Shown here piece after piece: positions 8,129 through 16,319 of a stretch of 64,000 bases of DNA (position 1 is the stretch's first letter; every line of letters begins with the position of its first letter). The DNA is from Bifidobacterium miconisargentati (lineage in GTDB: Bacteria > Actinomycetota > Actinomycetes > Actinomycetales > Bifidobacteriaceae): contig NZ_JAHBBJ010000010.1 of the NCBI RefSeq assembly GCF_019331675.1, positions 46,728 to 110,727 of the forward strand, in the 5' to 3' direction. The translations under genes were made by a program, and so were the position numbers. Below the pieces are notes generated by a model. It searched no databases. It was not told the DNA's origin and worked only from the letters and a program-made list of their open reading frames with translations.

Positions 8129-9556
8129 ATGATGAAGAACACTGGCGATGTCGGCGATGCGCGATCGCTGATGCGTCGGTCCGCCCGGCATGTGCTCGAC
8201 TGGTGGCGGGAACCGCATTTTCTGGAGAAGACCGGCATCGTGGTGGATGTGGTGCAGGTGGTGGCGATGGTCGCCGTGCCGCCAAGTGGTCCCATGCAGA
8301 TGCTGTGCGCGCTTGTCTGGCTGGTGCTGGTGGCCGCGCTGCCGTTCGCGCCGCGCGTGTTGTGCGTGGCCGGTCCGGTGCTGTGCCTGATTGCCGGCGC
8401 CCTGCCGAATTGGAGCGTGTGGACGACCGGAGAGGTCGCTTTGACCGCGTGGTTCCTGGCCATCGGGTACGTGATGCCACGGTGGGCCGCGGTCGCGCTG
8501 CCGGCCGGATTCTCGGTGCTTGATGCGGCCGGGTGCGCGTGGTTCGGATTCGGTTCGCTGGGTGGCATCGTGATTCGGAGTGTGGTGGCTTCGCTCAACG
8601 ACATCAACTGGCAGGCTTCGACGGAGGCTGGTGTCATGATTCCGGCGGATGCGAGCGTGGCGTTGCCGCAGTATCCGGTCATCATATTTGTGGCCACACT
8701 GATGCTGGATTTCATGATTCTGGGATTCCTGACCGTATGCAGCGCCGCGTTCCGTCGGACCGCCGCCGCGGGGGAGCGTGCCGCACGCGCCGAACGGCTG
8801 CTGGGCCGCGTGACCCGCGAACAGGAACTGGCCCACATGATCCACGATTCGGTGGCCAACGACATGTCCACCATCGCGATGCTCTCCTGGCGGGCCAAAG
8901 GAGTGGAGAACGACGAGGAACTGGATGAGCTGCTGGACGCGATCTACGCGCGGTCGCACCACGCGCTGGACCGGGTGCATGAGGTCATCGACGTGCTCAA
9001 CGGCAAGCGTGATTTGGGGGAATTGCGTGCGTCGGGCTCGGTGGATGATGTGGATGTTGCGTCGCAGGTTTCCCGTGATTCTTTCGACGTGATCGTGGAG
9101 AAATACGTGGAGGACCAGGACCGTGCGATGGGCATGCTGGGGCTTGCGGGCGTGAGCCGGCTCAACATCATGCCGGATGCGCAGGTGCCTGAACCCGTAC
9201 GTCGCGCGACGATGGGATTGCTGGAGGAGGTTTACGCGAACATCGTGCGGCATTGCGCGATGTCCGTGGCGGCCGGCGAGCCGGATGGCGGGGCCGAAAC
9301 GTCGGCCGGTAGCGGAGCCGAAGCAGGCGACGAGCCCGCGTACAGCCTGTTCATCGACATAAGCCGCGACTGCGTCGCTGTCAGCGAAGTCAACGCGCTC
9401 GCCGACGAACGGCGCACGCTCGTGCACGGTCACGGACGCGGAGACGGACTTGCCCTGCAGCGTACGACCATCGAATCGCTCGGCGGCACGCTCAACACCA
9501 GCCACCAGGACGGCACATGGATCCTCAGCGCGCGGATTCCATTGATCACTGATTGA
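8129..9556 (+). CDS. Sensor histidine kinase (NarL/LuxR-partner type)
   Basis: 475 residues. The start at 8129 follows AAGGAAGG by eight bases. The N-terminal half has five to six membrane helices with little extracytoplasmic sequence, so the signal is probably sensed in or near the membrane. A short coiled region (ERAARAERLLGRVTREQELAHMIHDSVAND) contains the likely phospho-acceptor H239. The ATPase region is divergent; its end (GHGRGDGLALQRTTIESLGGTL) retains a glycine-rich ATP lid. It is convergent with, and overlaps by 11 bases, a LuxR-type response regulator that is the natural partner. Confidence 0.82.
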   Translation: MMKNTGDVGDARSLMRRSARHVLDWWREPHFLEKTGIVVDVVQVVAMVAVPPSGPMQMLCALVWLVLVAALPFAPRVLCVAGPVLCLIAGALPNWSVWTTGEVALTAWFLAIGYVMPRWAAVALPAGFSVLDAAGCAWFGFGSLGGIVIRSVVASLNDINWQASTEAGVMIPADASVALPQYPVIIFVATLMLDFMILGFLTVCSAAFRRTAAAGERAARAERLLGRVTREQELAHMIHDSVANDMSTIAMLSWRAKGVENDEELDELLDAIYARSHHALDRVHEVIDVLNGKRDLGELRASGSVDDVDVASQVSRDSFDVIVEKYVEDQDRAMGMLGLAGVSRLNIMPDAQVPEPVRRATMGLLEEVYANIVRHCAMSVAAGEPDGGAETSAGSGAEAGDEPAYSLFIDISRDCVAVSEVNALADERRTLVHGHGRGDGLALQRTTIESLGGTLNTSHQDGTWILSARIPLITD

Positions 9557-10262
9557 GCCACAATGCAATGGCGTGGGCCAGGGAGTGGGCTCCTAGTTTG
9601 TCTACGGCTCGGTGGGCGTGGGTGCGGACGGTGGAGGCTGCCACGCCCCACTGGGCGGCGATCTGGTCGTACGTCAGGCCTCGGGAAAGAAGATGCAGGG
9701 TTTCGGACTCCTTAGCTCCCAATTTGGCGGCGCGATGCCCGGCGTCCTCTGCGCCTGCGTTGGCCATGCCGTTGCCAATCGATGCCGTCGTACCATTATC
9801 CAGCAGCAGACGATGCGCGTCGGCTGCCGTTCGGAACGTCACTGATGCCACGGAATTCGGGACGAACGTGCCGCCGGCGGCCACTGTGCGCAATGCCTTG
9901 GCCAACTGCGGGATGTCGGCCTTCGATACGATGCCCTGCGCACCGGCGGCCGCGAGACGCTCTGCAAACGTATCCACCGAGAACGCGGTGATGCCAAGCA
10001 GCATCACACGGTCAGTGCGCATGCGGATCTTACGGCAGACGCTTACGCCGGTCGCCTCATCAAGCGACATATCCACCAGCAGCAGTCGGGGCCGTGTCTC
10101 CGGATTGAGCGCCTTGGCCACGGCCTCGTCCGCATTGCCCACGCCCCACAGCCATTGCGCGGACGGCAGCAGTTGCGGCAGAATCCCCTTCAACGCCAGC
10201 AGTGCCATGCGATCGTTGTCCACCGCGGCCGCCAGCACCGGCGTCCCCTTCTCAATGCCCAT
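9546..10262 (-). CDS. LuxR-type DNA-binding response regulator
   Basis: A receiver domain with the phospho-acceptor Asp in RLLLVDMSLDEATG (about residue 64) and the switch Thr/Ser region LGITAFS, followed by a C-terminal LuxR helix-turn-helix (LLSRGLTYDQIAAQWGVAASTVRTHAHRAVDKLGA). I place the start at the ATG at 10262, nine bases after GGTAGG, giving 238 residues; the frame stays open to 10322 with further ATGs. It is encoded convergently to the kinase and their 3' ends overlap by 11 bases, unusual since such pairs are normally in one operon. Target genes are not evident. Confidence 0.85.
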   Translation of the reverse strand: MGIEKGTPVLAAAVDNDRMALLALKGILPQLLPSAQWLWGVGNADEAVAKALNPETRPRLLLVDMSLDEATGVSVCRKIRMRTDRVMLLGITAFSVDTFAERLAAAGAQGIVSKADIPQLAKALRTVAAGGTFVPNSVASVTFRTAADAHRLLLDNGTTASIGNGMANAGAEDAGHRAAKLGAKESETLHLLSRGLTYDQIAAQWGVAASTVRTHAHRAVDKLGAHSLAHAIALWLNQ

Positions 10263-10400
10263 GGTGCCCATCCTACCGGCTCGTCGCATGGGTGGCCGGA
10301 TATTCCGCACGGCCTTGGCCATCCTGGCGACCCCGCATGTTCGTCGACATTTGTGGACATCCTCACGATTCGTTCAGTTACGGCGGATAGGTTGGGGCGC

Positions 10401-11735
10401 ATGAGCATGAACGATGTGAACCAGCCGAATCAGCCGAACGGAAATCGGTCCGGCAGGCCCAATCCGACGACGCAGTATTCATCGGTGCCGGCATCGGGCC
10501 CGTCGCAACCCAGCCAGCCTGCGCCGCCGCCAATGCCGCAACAGTACCCGCCTCAGTATCCGCAATATCAACCATATGCGCAGCAGTATGCGGGGCAATA
10601 CCCGCCACAGTCCCAGTACCAGCAGAATCCATATCAGCCGCAGTATCGCCCTCAATACCCGTATCCGGCGTATCAGACGTACCAGCCCTACCCGCCTCGT
10701 CCGGTGACGCCGGTGCCTCCGGCGATTCCCGTCGACCCGCGGCAGGCGTGGCGCACTTGGCGGCGAAAAGTGGTCGGTCGCGCGGTGGGCCTGACCTTCG
10801 CCTATGAAGGCATGATGTACGCGGGCGCGATCATCGCCGCCGCCATCGTGGCCATGGCCGCCGCCACCGGACTTTTCGCTTCCGGCAGAGGTACCTACTC
10901 CAGCGACGACGGCATCATCAGCCTGATTTCCGTGGCCGTGGCGTTCGGGTTCCTGCTGCTCATGCGTCACCGTGACATCCTCACCCGCGAATTCTGGCTC
11001 GGCGGGCCGCATCTGGACACGTACGGCGAGCCCAACCAGCGCGGCCGCGTAAGCCGATACGGCGGCGGACGTATGCGCCCGCAATGGTTCCTCGTGTTCA
11101 TCGTGCTCGGACTGGGCGTGCAGGGCAGCGTCTCGCTGGTGCAGATGCTGCTGTCGATGGGCGGCGTCGATTTGGTCTCGCCCACGTCCGAAAGCATCAA
11201 CGAATCCGCCGTGACGGTGAGCATGTGGCTGTACATCGGTCTCGTCGGGCCGATCTGCGAGGAGGTGATGTTCCGCGGGGTGCTCATGAAGGAGCTCAAG
11301 CCGCTGGGCAAGAACTTCGCGATCTTCACCTCCGCGCTCGCCTTCGGCCTCTTCCACGACGACGTGGTGCAGGGCACGTTTGCCTTCCTGTTCGGCCTGA
11401 TTCTGGGCTTCGTGGCGATGGAATATTCGTTGGTCTGGTCCATCGCGCTACACATCTTCAACAACGCGATCCTCTCCGGCGTGATCGATACGCTGTTCGC
11501 CGGCCAGCTCAGCGACAACGGCTATCTGGTGTATTCGATCATCCTCGCGCTGGCGGGCGTGATCGGCTCGGCGATCGTGCTGGTGCTCTACGGCCGCAGT
11601 CTCGCGCAATACCGCCGTGAGAACCGCTCCATCCCGGACACCTACGCCGGCTGGACCTCGCCTGCGTTCATCGCGTTCGTGGTGCTCAACGCCGTCGTCG
11701 CGATCGTCTCCTTCATCGGCGCGATGATGGGGTGA
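10401..11735 (+). CDS. CPBP family intramembrane protease-like protein
   Basis: 444 residues. The first ~110 are an extreme Pro/Gln/Tyr-rich repeat (PQYPQYQPYAQQY style), probably cytoplasmic and disordered. Then come about eight membrane helices and the CPBP (Abi/CAAX-protease) motifs: CEEVMFRG with the paired glutamates and Arg, FGLFHDD with the catalytic-type His, and the later HIFNN. All key residues are present, so peptidase activity is plausible. The start MSMNDVNQ at 10401 is preceded by weak GGTTGGGG. Members in other bacteria process prenylated proteins or bacteriocin-related peptides; the substrate here is unknown. Confidence 0.82.
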   Translation: MSMNDVNQPNQPNGNRSGRPNPTTQYSSVPASGPSQPSQPAPPPMPQQYPPQYPQYQPYAQQYAGQYPPQSQYQQNPYQPQYRPQYPYPAYQTYQPYPPRPVTPVPPAIPVDPRQAWRTWRRKVVGRAVGLTFAYEGMMYAGAIIAAAIVAMAAATGLFASGRGTYSSDDGIISLISVAVAFGFLLLMRHRDILTREFWLGGPHLDTYGEPNQRGRVSRYGGGRMRPQWFLVFIVLGLGVQGSVSLVQMLLSMGGVDLVSPTSESINESAVTVSMWLYIGLVGPICEEVMFRGVLMKELKPLGKNFAIFTSALAFGLFHDDVVQGTFAFLFGLILGFVAMEYSLVWSIALHIFNNAILSGVIDTLFAGQLSDNGYLVYSIILALAGVIGSAIVLVLYGRSLAQYRRENRSIPDTYAGWTSPAFIAFVVLNAVVAIVSFIGAMMG

Positions 11736-11880
11736 CGATCGGGGCTCATGGGGCCAGCTCGGGTGCGTCAGTCTGCGTCGCCGCGATGGTGGGGGCGATT
11801 TGTCGGGTGAGCCGGTTCGCGCGCGACGCAATAGCGGGATGGCGGTGAGCCGTTGGCGCGGTGTGTTTTATGGTTGAGTC

Positions 11881-13005
11881 ATGAGTGATTTCGAGCCTTT
11901 CTACGATGTGAACCGCACTTACGAGGACAATTACGCGCAAGGCCCGTTCGGGGCGTTCGCGCAGGCGCTGGCAGAGGATGGCGCCGCTTCAGCCGCCTCG
12001 GCTGATTCCGCCTCCGCGGCCGCCCAGACCGAGACGTTCCTCGGTCAGCCGGTCAACCTGGCGTTCGGCATCCCCGCCGGTCCGCTGCTCAACAGCCGCT
12101 ACACCACGGCGGCCTTCCGCATGGGCTTCGACTTGGCCACCTACAAGACCGTGCGCTCGCGCGCATGGGGCTGCAACCCGTTCCCGAACGTGCTGGCCGT
12201 GCATCCCAAGTCGGCGGACGGCTCGCTGACCCCCGGCAGCGCTGAACTCGACGAAGGCGTGCTGGCGGACACCAACTATGATCTGCCCATCTCCATCTCC
12301 AACAGCTTCGGCGTGCCCTCGCAGGACCCGGATGTCTGGCAGCCGGACATGAAGGCCGCCATTGCCGCGGCCGGCCCGGGCCAAGTGCTGGTGCCGAGCT
12401 TCCAGGGCTCACGTGTGGAGGGCATGAGCGAGGACGACTACATCGCCGACCACGCCACCACGGCCCGTCTGATCAAGGAGACCGGCGCAAAGCTGATGGT
12501 GATGAACACCAGCTGCCCGAACGAAGGACACAACCGTCTCCTGTGCCACAATCCGCTGCTCGTAGGCCGCATCACCGAGGCCGTGAAGCAGGCAATCGGC
12601 GATACACCGCTGATGATCAAGCTCGCGTATATCCCCAGCGACGATGACCTTGAGCTCATGGTGCGTTCCACTGTGGGCCGCGGCACCGTGCAGGGCTTCA
12701 GCACCATCAACACGATCTCCGCGCGCCTTGTGGACAAGGACGGCAACCAAGCCCTGCCCGGCGCGGGCCGTGACCGTTCCGGCGTGTGCGGCAATGCGAT
12801 TCGCGGCGCCGGCCTTGACATGGTGGCCCGTCTCGCCGCCATCCGCGAGAAGACCGGCCTCGATTTCGCCATCAACGGCGTGGGCGGCGTGGTCTCGCCC
12901 GCCGATTACGCGGCGTACAAGAAGGCCGGCGCGGATTCGGTGATGTCCGCCACCGGTGCCATGTGGGACGCCGAACTCGCCCACAAGATCAAGGTGAGTC
13001 TTTAA
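11881..13005 (+). CDS. Dihydroorotate dehydrogenase-like flavoprotein
   Basis: 374 residues with the TIM-barrel FMN fold of dihydroorotate dehydrogenases: LAFGIPAGPLLNSRYTTAAF near the N-terminus, NTSCPNEGHN with the class-1 type active-site Cys, IKLAYIP, and the C-terminal phosphate-binding stretch NGVGGVVSPADYAAYKKAGADSVM. No pyrK or other pyrimidine genes are adjacent, so it may be a class 1 enzyme acting alone or a related dihydropyrimidine/flavin oxidoreductase rather than the main PyrD. It starts at the ATG at 11881; no strong Shine-Dalgarno is visible. Confidence 0.75.
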   Translation: MSDFEPFYDVNRTYEDNYAQGPFGAFAQALAEDGAASAASADSASAAAQTETFLGQPVNLAFGIPAGPLLNSRYTTAAFRMGFDLATYKTVRSRAWGCNPFPNVLAVHPKSADGSLTPGSAELDEGVLADTNYDLPISISNSFGVPSQDPDVWQPDMKAAIAAAGPGQVLVPSFQGSRVEGMSEDDYIADHATTARLIKETGAKLMVMNTSCPNEGHNRLLCHNPLLVGRITEAVKQAIGDTPLMIKLAYIPSDDDLELMVRSTVGRGTVQGFSTINTISARLVDKDGNQALPGAGRDRSGVCGNAIRGAGLDMVARLAAIREKTGLDFAINGVGGVVSPADYAAYKKAGADSVMSATGAMWDAELAHKIKVSL

Positions 13006-13278
13006 GTTCCTTGAAGTCGTATAGGTCTTGCAGTAGCTAGCGACTATCGCCGTGCACTTGTCAGCGTTACTATTTTCGAAATAAACCCATGTTTCGTGAA
13101 AAGGTAACGCTGACGAGCGCTCAGCGTGCCTTTTTCACGAACTATGGCCTCATTTCGCGAAAAGTAACGCCATGGGTGTGTCCGCCGCACCAGGAAAAGA
13201 GCCTTGTACGGAAGACGCGCCTTACCGGTGGCGGAACACCTTACCGGGGCAGGATTCCCGTCATTTTTGGAATCGGAA
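13006..13278. other. Non-coding gap with a large inverted repeat
   Basis: No gene. GTCAGCGTTAC (13060-13070) and its complement GTAACGCTGAC (13104-13114) face each other, with a looser TTTCG...CGAAA extension between. A third related half (CGCGAAAAGTAACGC) follows near 13157-13171. It sits between convergent genes and may act as a terminator or binding region; no T-tract is present. Confidence 0.4.
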
Positions 13279-14631
13279 TCACTCCGCGGCGGCCTTCATG
13301 GCCACGGCGCCCACGTAATACACGGGCTTGTCGAAGTTCGGCTGGAACAGGAAGTCCACATTGGCCAGCTGATCCACGGTGAAACCGGCCTGGATGGCCA
13401 TGGAGATCACGTTCGCGGCGCCGGAGATGTCCGCCTTGGAGCAGAACTGTCCGCCCTTGACCTGGCGGGTCTCCGGATCCCACGTCAGGATCGAGGTGAC
13501 CGGCGTGGTGGTGAGCATGAAGTCCGGACGGTAGTCGTCCACGAGCTCGGTCTCCCGCACCGTGAGGCCTCGGCGCTCGGCGCCGGCCTTCGTCAGACCG
13601 GAGGCGGCCAGCGACAGGTCGTACAGCTGCACGGCGGAGGTGGCCTGCGTGCCCATGTACTTCACGGTCGGCGTCTCGATGTTGCGGCCCACGAGCAGGC
13701 CCTGGCGCACGGCGTTGGTGGCCAGCGGGATGTAGTCGTGCTTGCCGGTGGGGTTGTAGAACACGGTGGCCGAATCGCCGGCGGCGTACACGTCCGGCAC
13801 AGAGGCCTGCATGTAGTCGTCCACTACGATCGCGCCGTTCGGCAGCATGTCCACCTTGCCCTTGAGCAGGTCGGTGTTCGGCAGGAATCCGACCGCCAGA
13901 ATCGCCATTTCGGCCGTGTACTCGCCCTTCTCGGTGACCACGGTGACGGTGTTGTCCGGATTGTCGCGGAACTCCACCACCTTCTGGCCTAGCGCCAGCG
14001 TCACTCCGTGCTCCTCGAACGCGGCGGCCACCTGGTCGGTGATGGCCTTGTCGAAGTTGTTGGCCAGCGGGCGGTCCAGTCCGTCCACCAACGTGGTCTT
14101 GACGCCCGTGAGGCTGAACTGCTCGGCGATTTCGGCGCCGATGTAGCCCGAGCCGATCACCACCGCGGACTTGGCGGTCTTCGCCTTCTCCTTGATGGCG
14201 ATGGCGTGGTCCCAGTTCTTGCACAGCAGCACATGTGGGCTGTCGATGCCCGGAATCGGCGGAATCACCGGACGGGAGCCGGTGGTCACCACGAGCTTGT
14301 CGAACGCGAGCGTCTGCTCGTCGGGCGAATCGGTGCCGTCCGACTCCAGCGCGCGGTAGGTGAGGGTCTTGGCGCCAAGGTCCACGGACGTCACGTCGGT
14401 GCGCATGTGCATGGTCGCGCCCGCCTGCGCCAGCGCCTCGGGGGAGGAGTAGAACATCTTCTTCGGGTCGGACACATGGTCGCCCACCCACAGCGCGATG
14501 CCGCAGGACAGGAAGGACAGCGTGCCGTTGCGCTCGAAGACGTGAACGGTCCAATCAGGGTGCTCGGCGAGAATCGAAGTGGCGGCGAACGTGCCGGCGT
14601 GCGTGCAGCCGATGACGGCGACGGTGGTCAT
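13279..14631 (-). CDS. nox: NADH oxidase (FAD-dependent, NOX type)
   Basis: 450 residues. The start ATG at 14631 follows AAAGGAGC on the minus strand. The N-terminal FAD site reads VAVIGCTHAGTFAA and the second dinucleotide site AVVIGSGYIGAEIAE. The redox-active Cys of the NADH oxidase/CoA-disulfide reductase group is in LSFLSCGIALWVGD. The C-terminal FAD motif VYAAGDSATVFYN is present. NOX enzymes oxidise NADH with O2 to water or peroxide; in bifidobacteria they deal with oxygen exposure. Which product is formed cannot be told from sequence. It is divergent from murA, with a 16-bp palindrome in the gap. Confidence 0.9.
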   Translation of the reverse strand: MTTVAVIGCTHAGTFAATSILAEHPDWTVHVFERNGTLSFLSCGIALWVGDHVSDPKKMFYSSPEALAQAGATMHMRTDVTSVDLGAKTLTYRALESDGTDSPDEQTLAFDKLVVTTGSRPVIPPIPGIDSPHVLLCKNWDHAIAIKEKAKTAKSAVVIGSGYIGAEIAEQFSLTGVKTTLVDGLDRPLANNFDKAITDQVAAAFEEHGVTLALGQKVVEFRDNPDNTVTVVTEKGEYTAEMAILAVGFLPNTDLLKGKVDMLPNGAIVVDDYMQASVPDVYAAGDSATVFYNPTGKHDYIPLATNAVRQGLLVGRNIETPTVKYMGTQATSAVQLYDLSLAASGLTKAGAERRGLTVRETELVDDYRPDFMLTTTPVTSILTWDPETRQVKGGQFCSKADISGAANVISMAIQAGFTVDQLANVDFLFQPNFDKPVYYVGAVAMKAAAE

Positions 14632-14839
14632 AAATGCTCCTTTGCTTGTGGCAGGTGTCAGGTATTGGCGTGACCTGCGTGCGGCGGAGCCTGTGATGCG
14701 CGGTTCGCGCGGCTTGGCCCCACCTGGCGGCCCGGTCCGCTTCGGCCGGCCCTCCACAGGCCACTGTACCAACGAATGATGCCGGTCGGCGGCATTACGG
14801 GCGATTGCTCTGCTGGGAGCGCATTCATGTCGCCTTTCA

Positions 14840-14855
14840 CCATGTGCGCACATGG
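14840..14855. promoter_or_regulatory. 16-bp perfect palindrome between nox and murA
   Basis: CCATGTGCGCACATGG is fully self-complementary. It lies about 60 bp before the murA start and 210 bp before nox. It is a candidate operator, but the binding protein is unknown. Confidence 0.4.
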
Positions 14856-14914
14856 GTTATGGCAGACTGGACGATAGTGTTTCGCCGAACCGGATGAGGA
14901 ATGGGAGAGTTGGC

Positions 14915-16240
14915 GTGGCTGAGAATCCGAACGATGTGCTGCATGTTGAGGGCGGCAAGCCGCTGAACGGCACCATCAAGGTGCGTGGCGCGAAGAACTT
15001 CGTCAGCAAGGCCATGGTGGCCGCGTTGCTGGCACCGGGCAAGTCGGTCCTGAAGAACGTGCCGGAGATCCGCGACGTGCACGTGGTCTCCGACCTGCTG
15101 CGCCTGCATGGCGTGAGCGTGGACGTCAACGGCGCGGAGGGCATCGTGACCATCGACGCCTCGCACGTGCAGCTGGCGGACGTGGCGGACGTGGACACGC
15201 TGTCCGGCTCCTCCCGCATCCCGATCCTGTTCTCCGGCCCGCTGGTGCACCGCCTGGGCGAGGCGTTCATCCCGGCGCTCGGCGGCTGCGCGATCGGCGG
15301 CCGACCCATCGACTTCCACCTGGAGACCCTGCGCAAGCTCGGCGCCACGGTGGACAAGGAGCATAAGGACGGCATCCACATCACCGCCCCGAACGGTCTG
15401 CACGGCGCGAAGATCCACCTGCCGTACCCGTCCGTGGGCGCCACCGAGCAGACGCTGCTGGCCGCCGTGCTCGCCGAAGGCAAGACCGAGCTGTCCGGCG
15501 CGGCCATCGAGCCGGAAATCATGGATCTCGTGGCCGTGCTGCAGAAGATGGGCGCGATCATCTCCGTGGACGTGGACCGCACGTTCCGCATCGAGGGCGT
15601 CAAGGAGCTGCAGGGCTTCACGCACACCTCGCTGACCGACCGCATCGAAGCCGCCTCCTGGGCCGCCGCGGCACTCGCCACGCGCGGCGACATCTTCGTC
15701 AAGGGCGCCACCCAGCCGGAGATGATGACCTTCCTCAACGTGTTCCGCAAGGTGGGCGGCAAGTTCGAAGTGACCGACAAGGGCATCCGCTTCTGGCATC
15801 CGGGCGGGGACCTGAAGCCCGTGGCCATCGAGACGGATGTGCACCCCGGCTTCATGACCGACTGGCAGCAGCCGCTCGTGGTGGCCCTCACCCAGGCCAA
15901 CGGCCTGTCGATCGTGCACGAGACTGTCTACGAGAACCGTTTCGGCTTCACCAAGCCGCTCGTGCAGATGGGCGCCACGATCCAGCTGTACCGCGAGTGC
16001 CTGGGATCCCTGCCCTGCCGCTTCCAGCAGCGCAACTACAAGCATTCGGCCGTGATCTTCGGACCGACCCCGCTGACCGGCCGCGACATCGACGTGCCGG
16101 ATCTGCGTGGCGGCTTCTCGCACCTGATCGCCGCGCTGGCCGCCTCCGGCCCGTCCGATGTGCACGGCATCTCGCTCATCGACCGTGGCTATGCGGACTT
16201 CCGCGGCAAGCTCGAGGCGTTGGGCGCCGATTTCGACTGA
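14915..16240 (+). CDS. murA: UDP-N-acetylglucosamine 1-carboxyvinyltransferase
   Basis: MurA transfers enolpyruvate from PEP to UDP-GlcNAc, the first committed step of peptidoglycan synthesis. The GTG at 14915 is preceded by GGGAGAG at a good distance and gives 441 residues; an ATG at 14894 is possible but would put the Shine-Dalgarno inside the gene. The catalytic loop LGGCAIGGRP keeps the PEP-binding Cys (C125), the residue targeted by fosfomycin. KVRGAKNFVSKAMVAALL near the start carries the conserved KxAKN-type Lys. TDWQQPLVVALTQA and DVPDLRGGFSHLIAALAA match the family. Confidence 0.95.
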   Translation: MAENPNDVLHVEGGKPLNGTIKVRGAKNFVSKAMVAALLAPGKSVLKNVPEIRDVHVVSDLLRLHGVSVDVNGAEGIVTIDASHVQLADVADVDTLSGSSRIPILFSGPLVHRLGEAFIPALGGCAIGGRPIDFHLETLRKLGATVDKEHKDGIHITAPNGLHGAKIHLPYPSVGATEQTLLAAVLAEGKTELSGAAIEPEIMDLVAVLQKMGAIISVDVDRTFRIEGVKELQGFTHTSLTDRIEAASWAAAALATRGDIFVKGATQPEMMTFLNVFRKVGGKFEVTDKGIRFWHPGGDLKPVAIETDVHPGFMTDWQQPLVVALTQANGLSIVHETVYENRFGFTKPLVQMGATIQLYRECLGSLPCRFQQRNYKHSAVIFGPTPLTGRDIDVPDLRGGFSHLIAALAASGPSDVHGISLIDRGYADFRGKLEALGADFD

Positions 16241-16284
16241 TTCGGCCCGCGCCCCGCGTGACTGAGGCTAACTGACGACATCGC

Positions 16285-16319
16285 AACCGGCTTTCCTAGA
16301 GGGGAGGCCGGTTTTGTTA
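16285..16319. terminator. Shared terminator between murA and the MFS gene
   Basis: AACCGGC (16285-16291) pairs with GCCGGTT (16307-16313) around an internal TTTCC/GGGGA pairing, followed by TTTTGTT. It lies between the converging genes and its right arm touches the MFS stop codon. Confidence 0.65.

Noticed and set aside
7763..9568. 601-codon minus-strand frame opposite the DUF805 and kinase genes
   Set aside because: His/Arg/Pro-rich low-complexity translation with no domain; the opposite strand carries the kinase with its H-box and a good ribosome-binding site.
13089..13382. 97-codon plus-strand frame after the dihydroorotate dehydrogenase-like gene
   Set aside because: It runs through the inverted repeat into the 3' end of nox antisense, with no family or start site.
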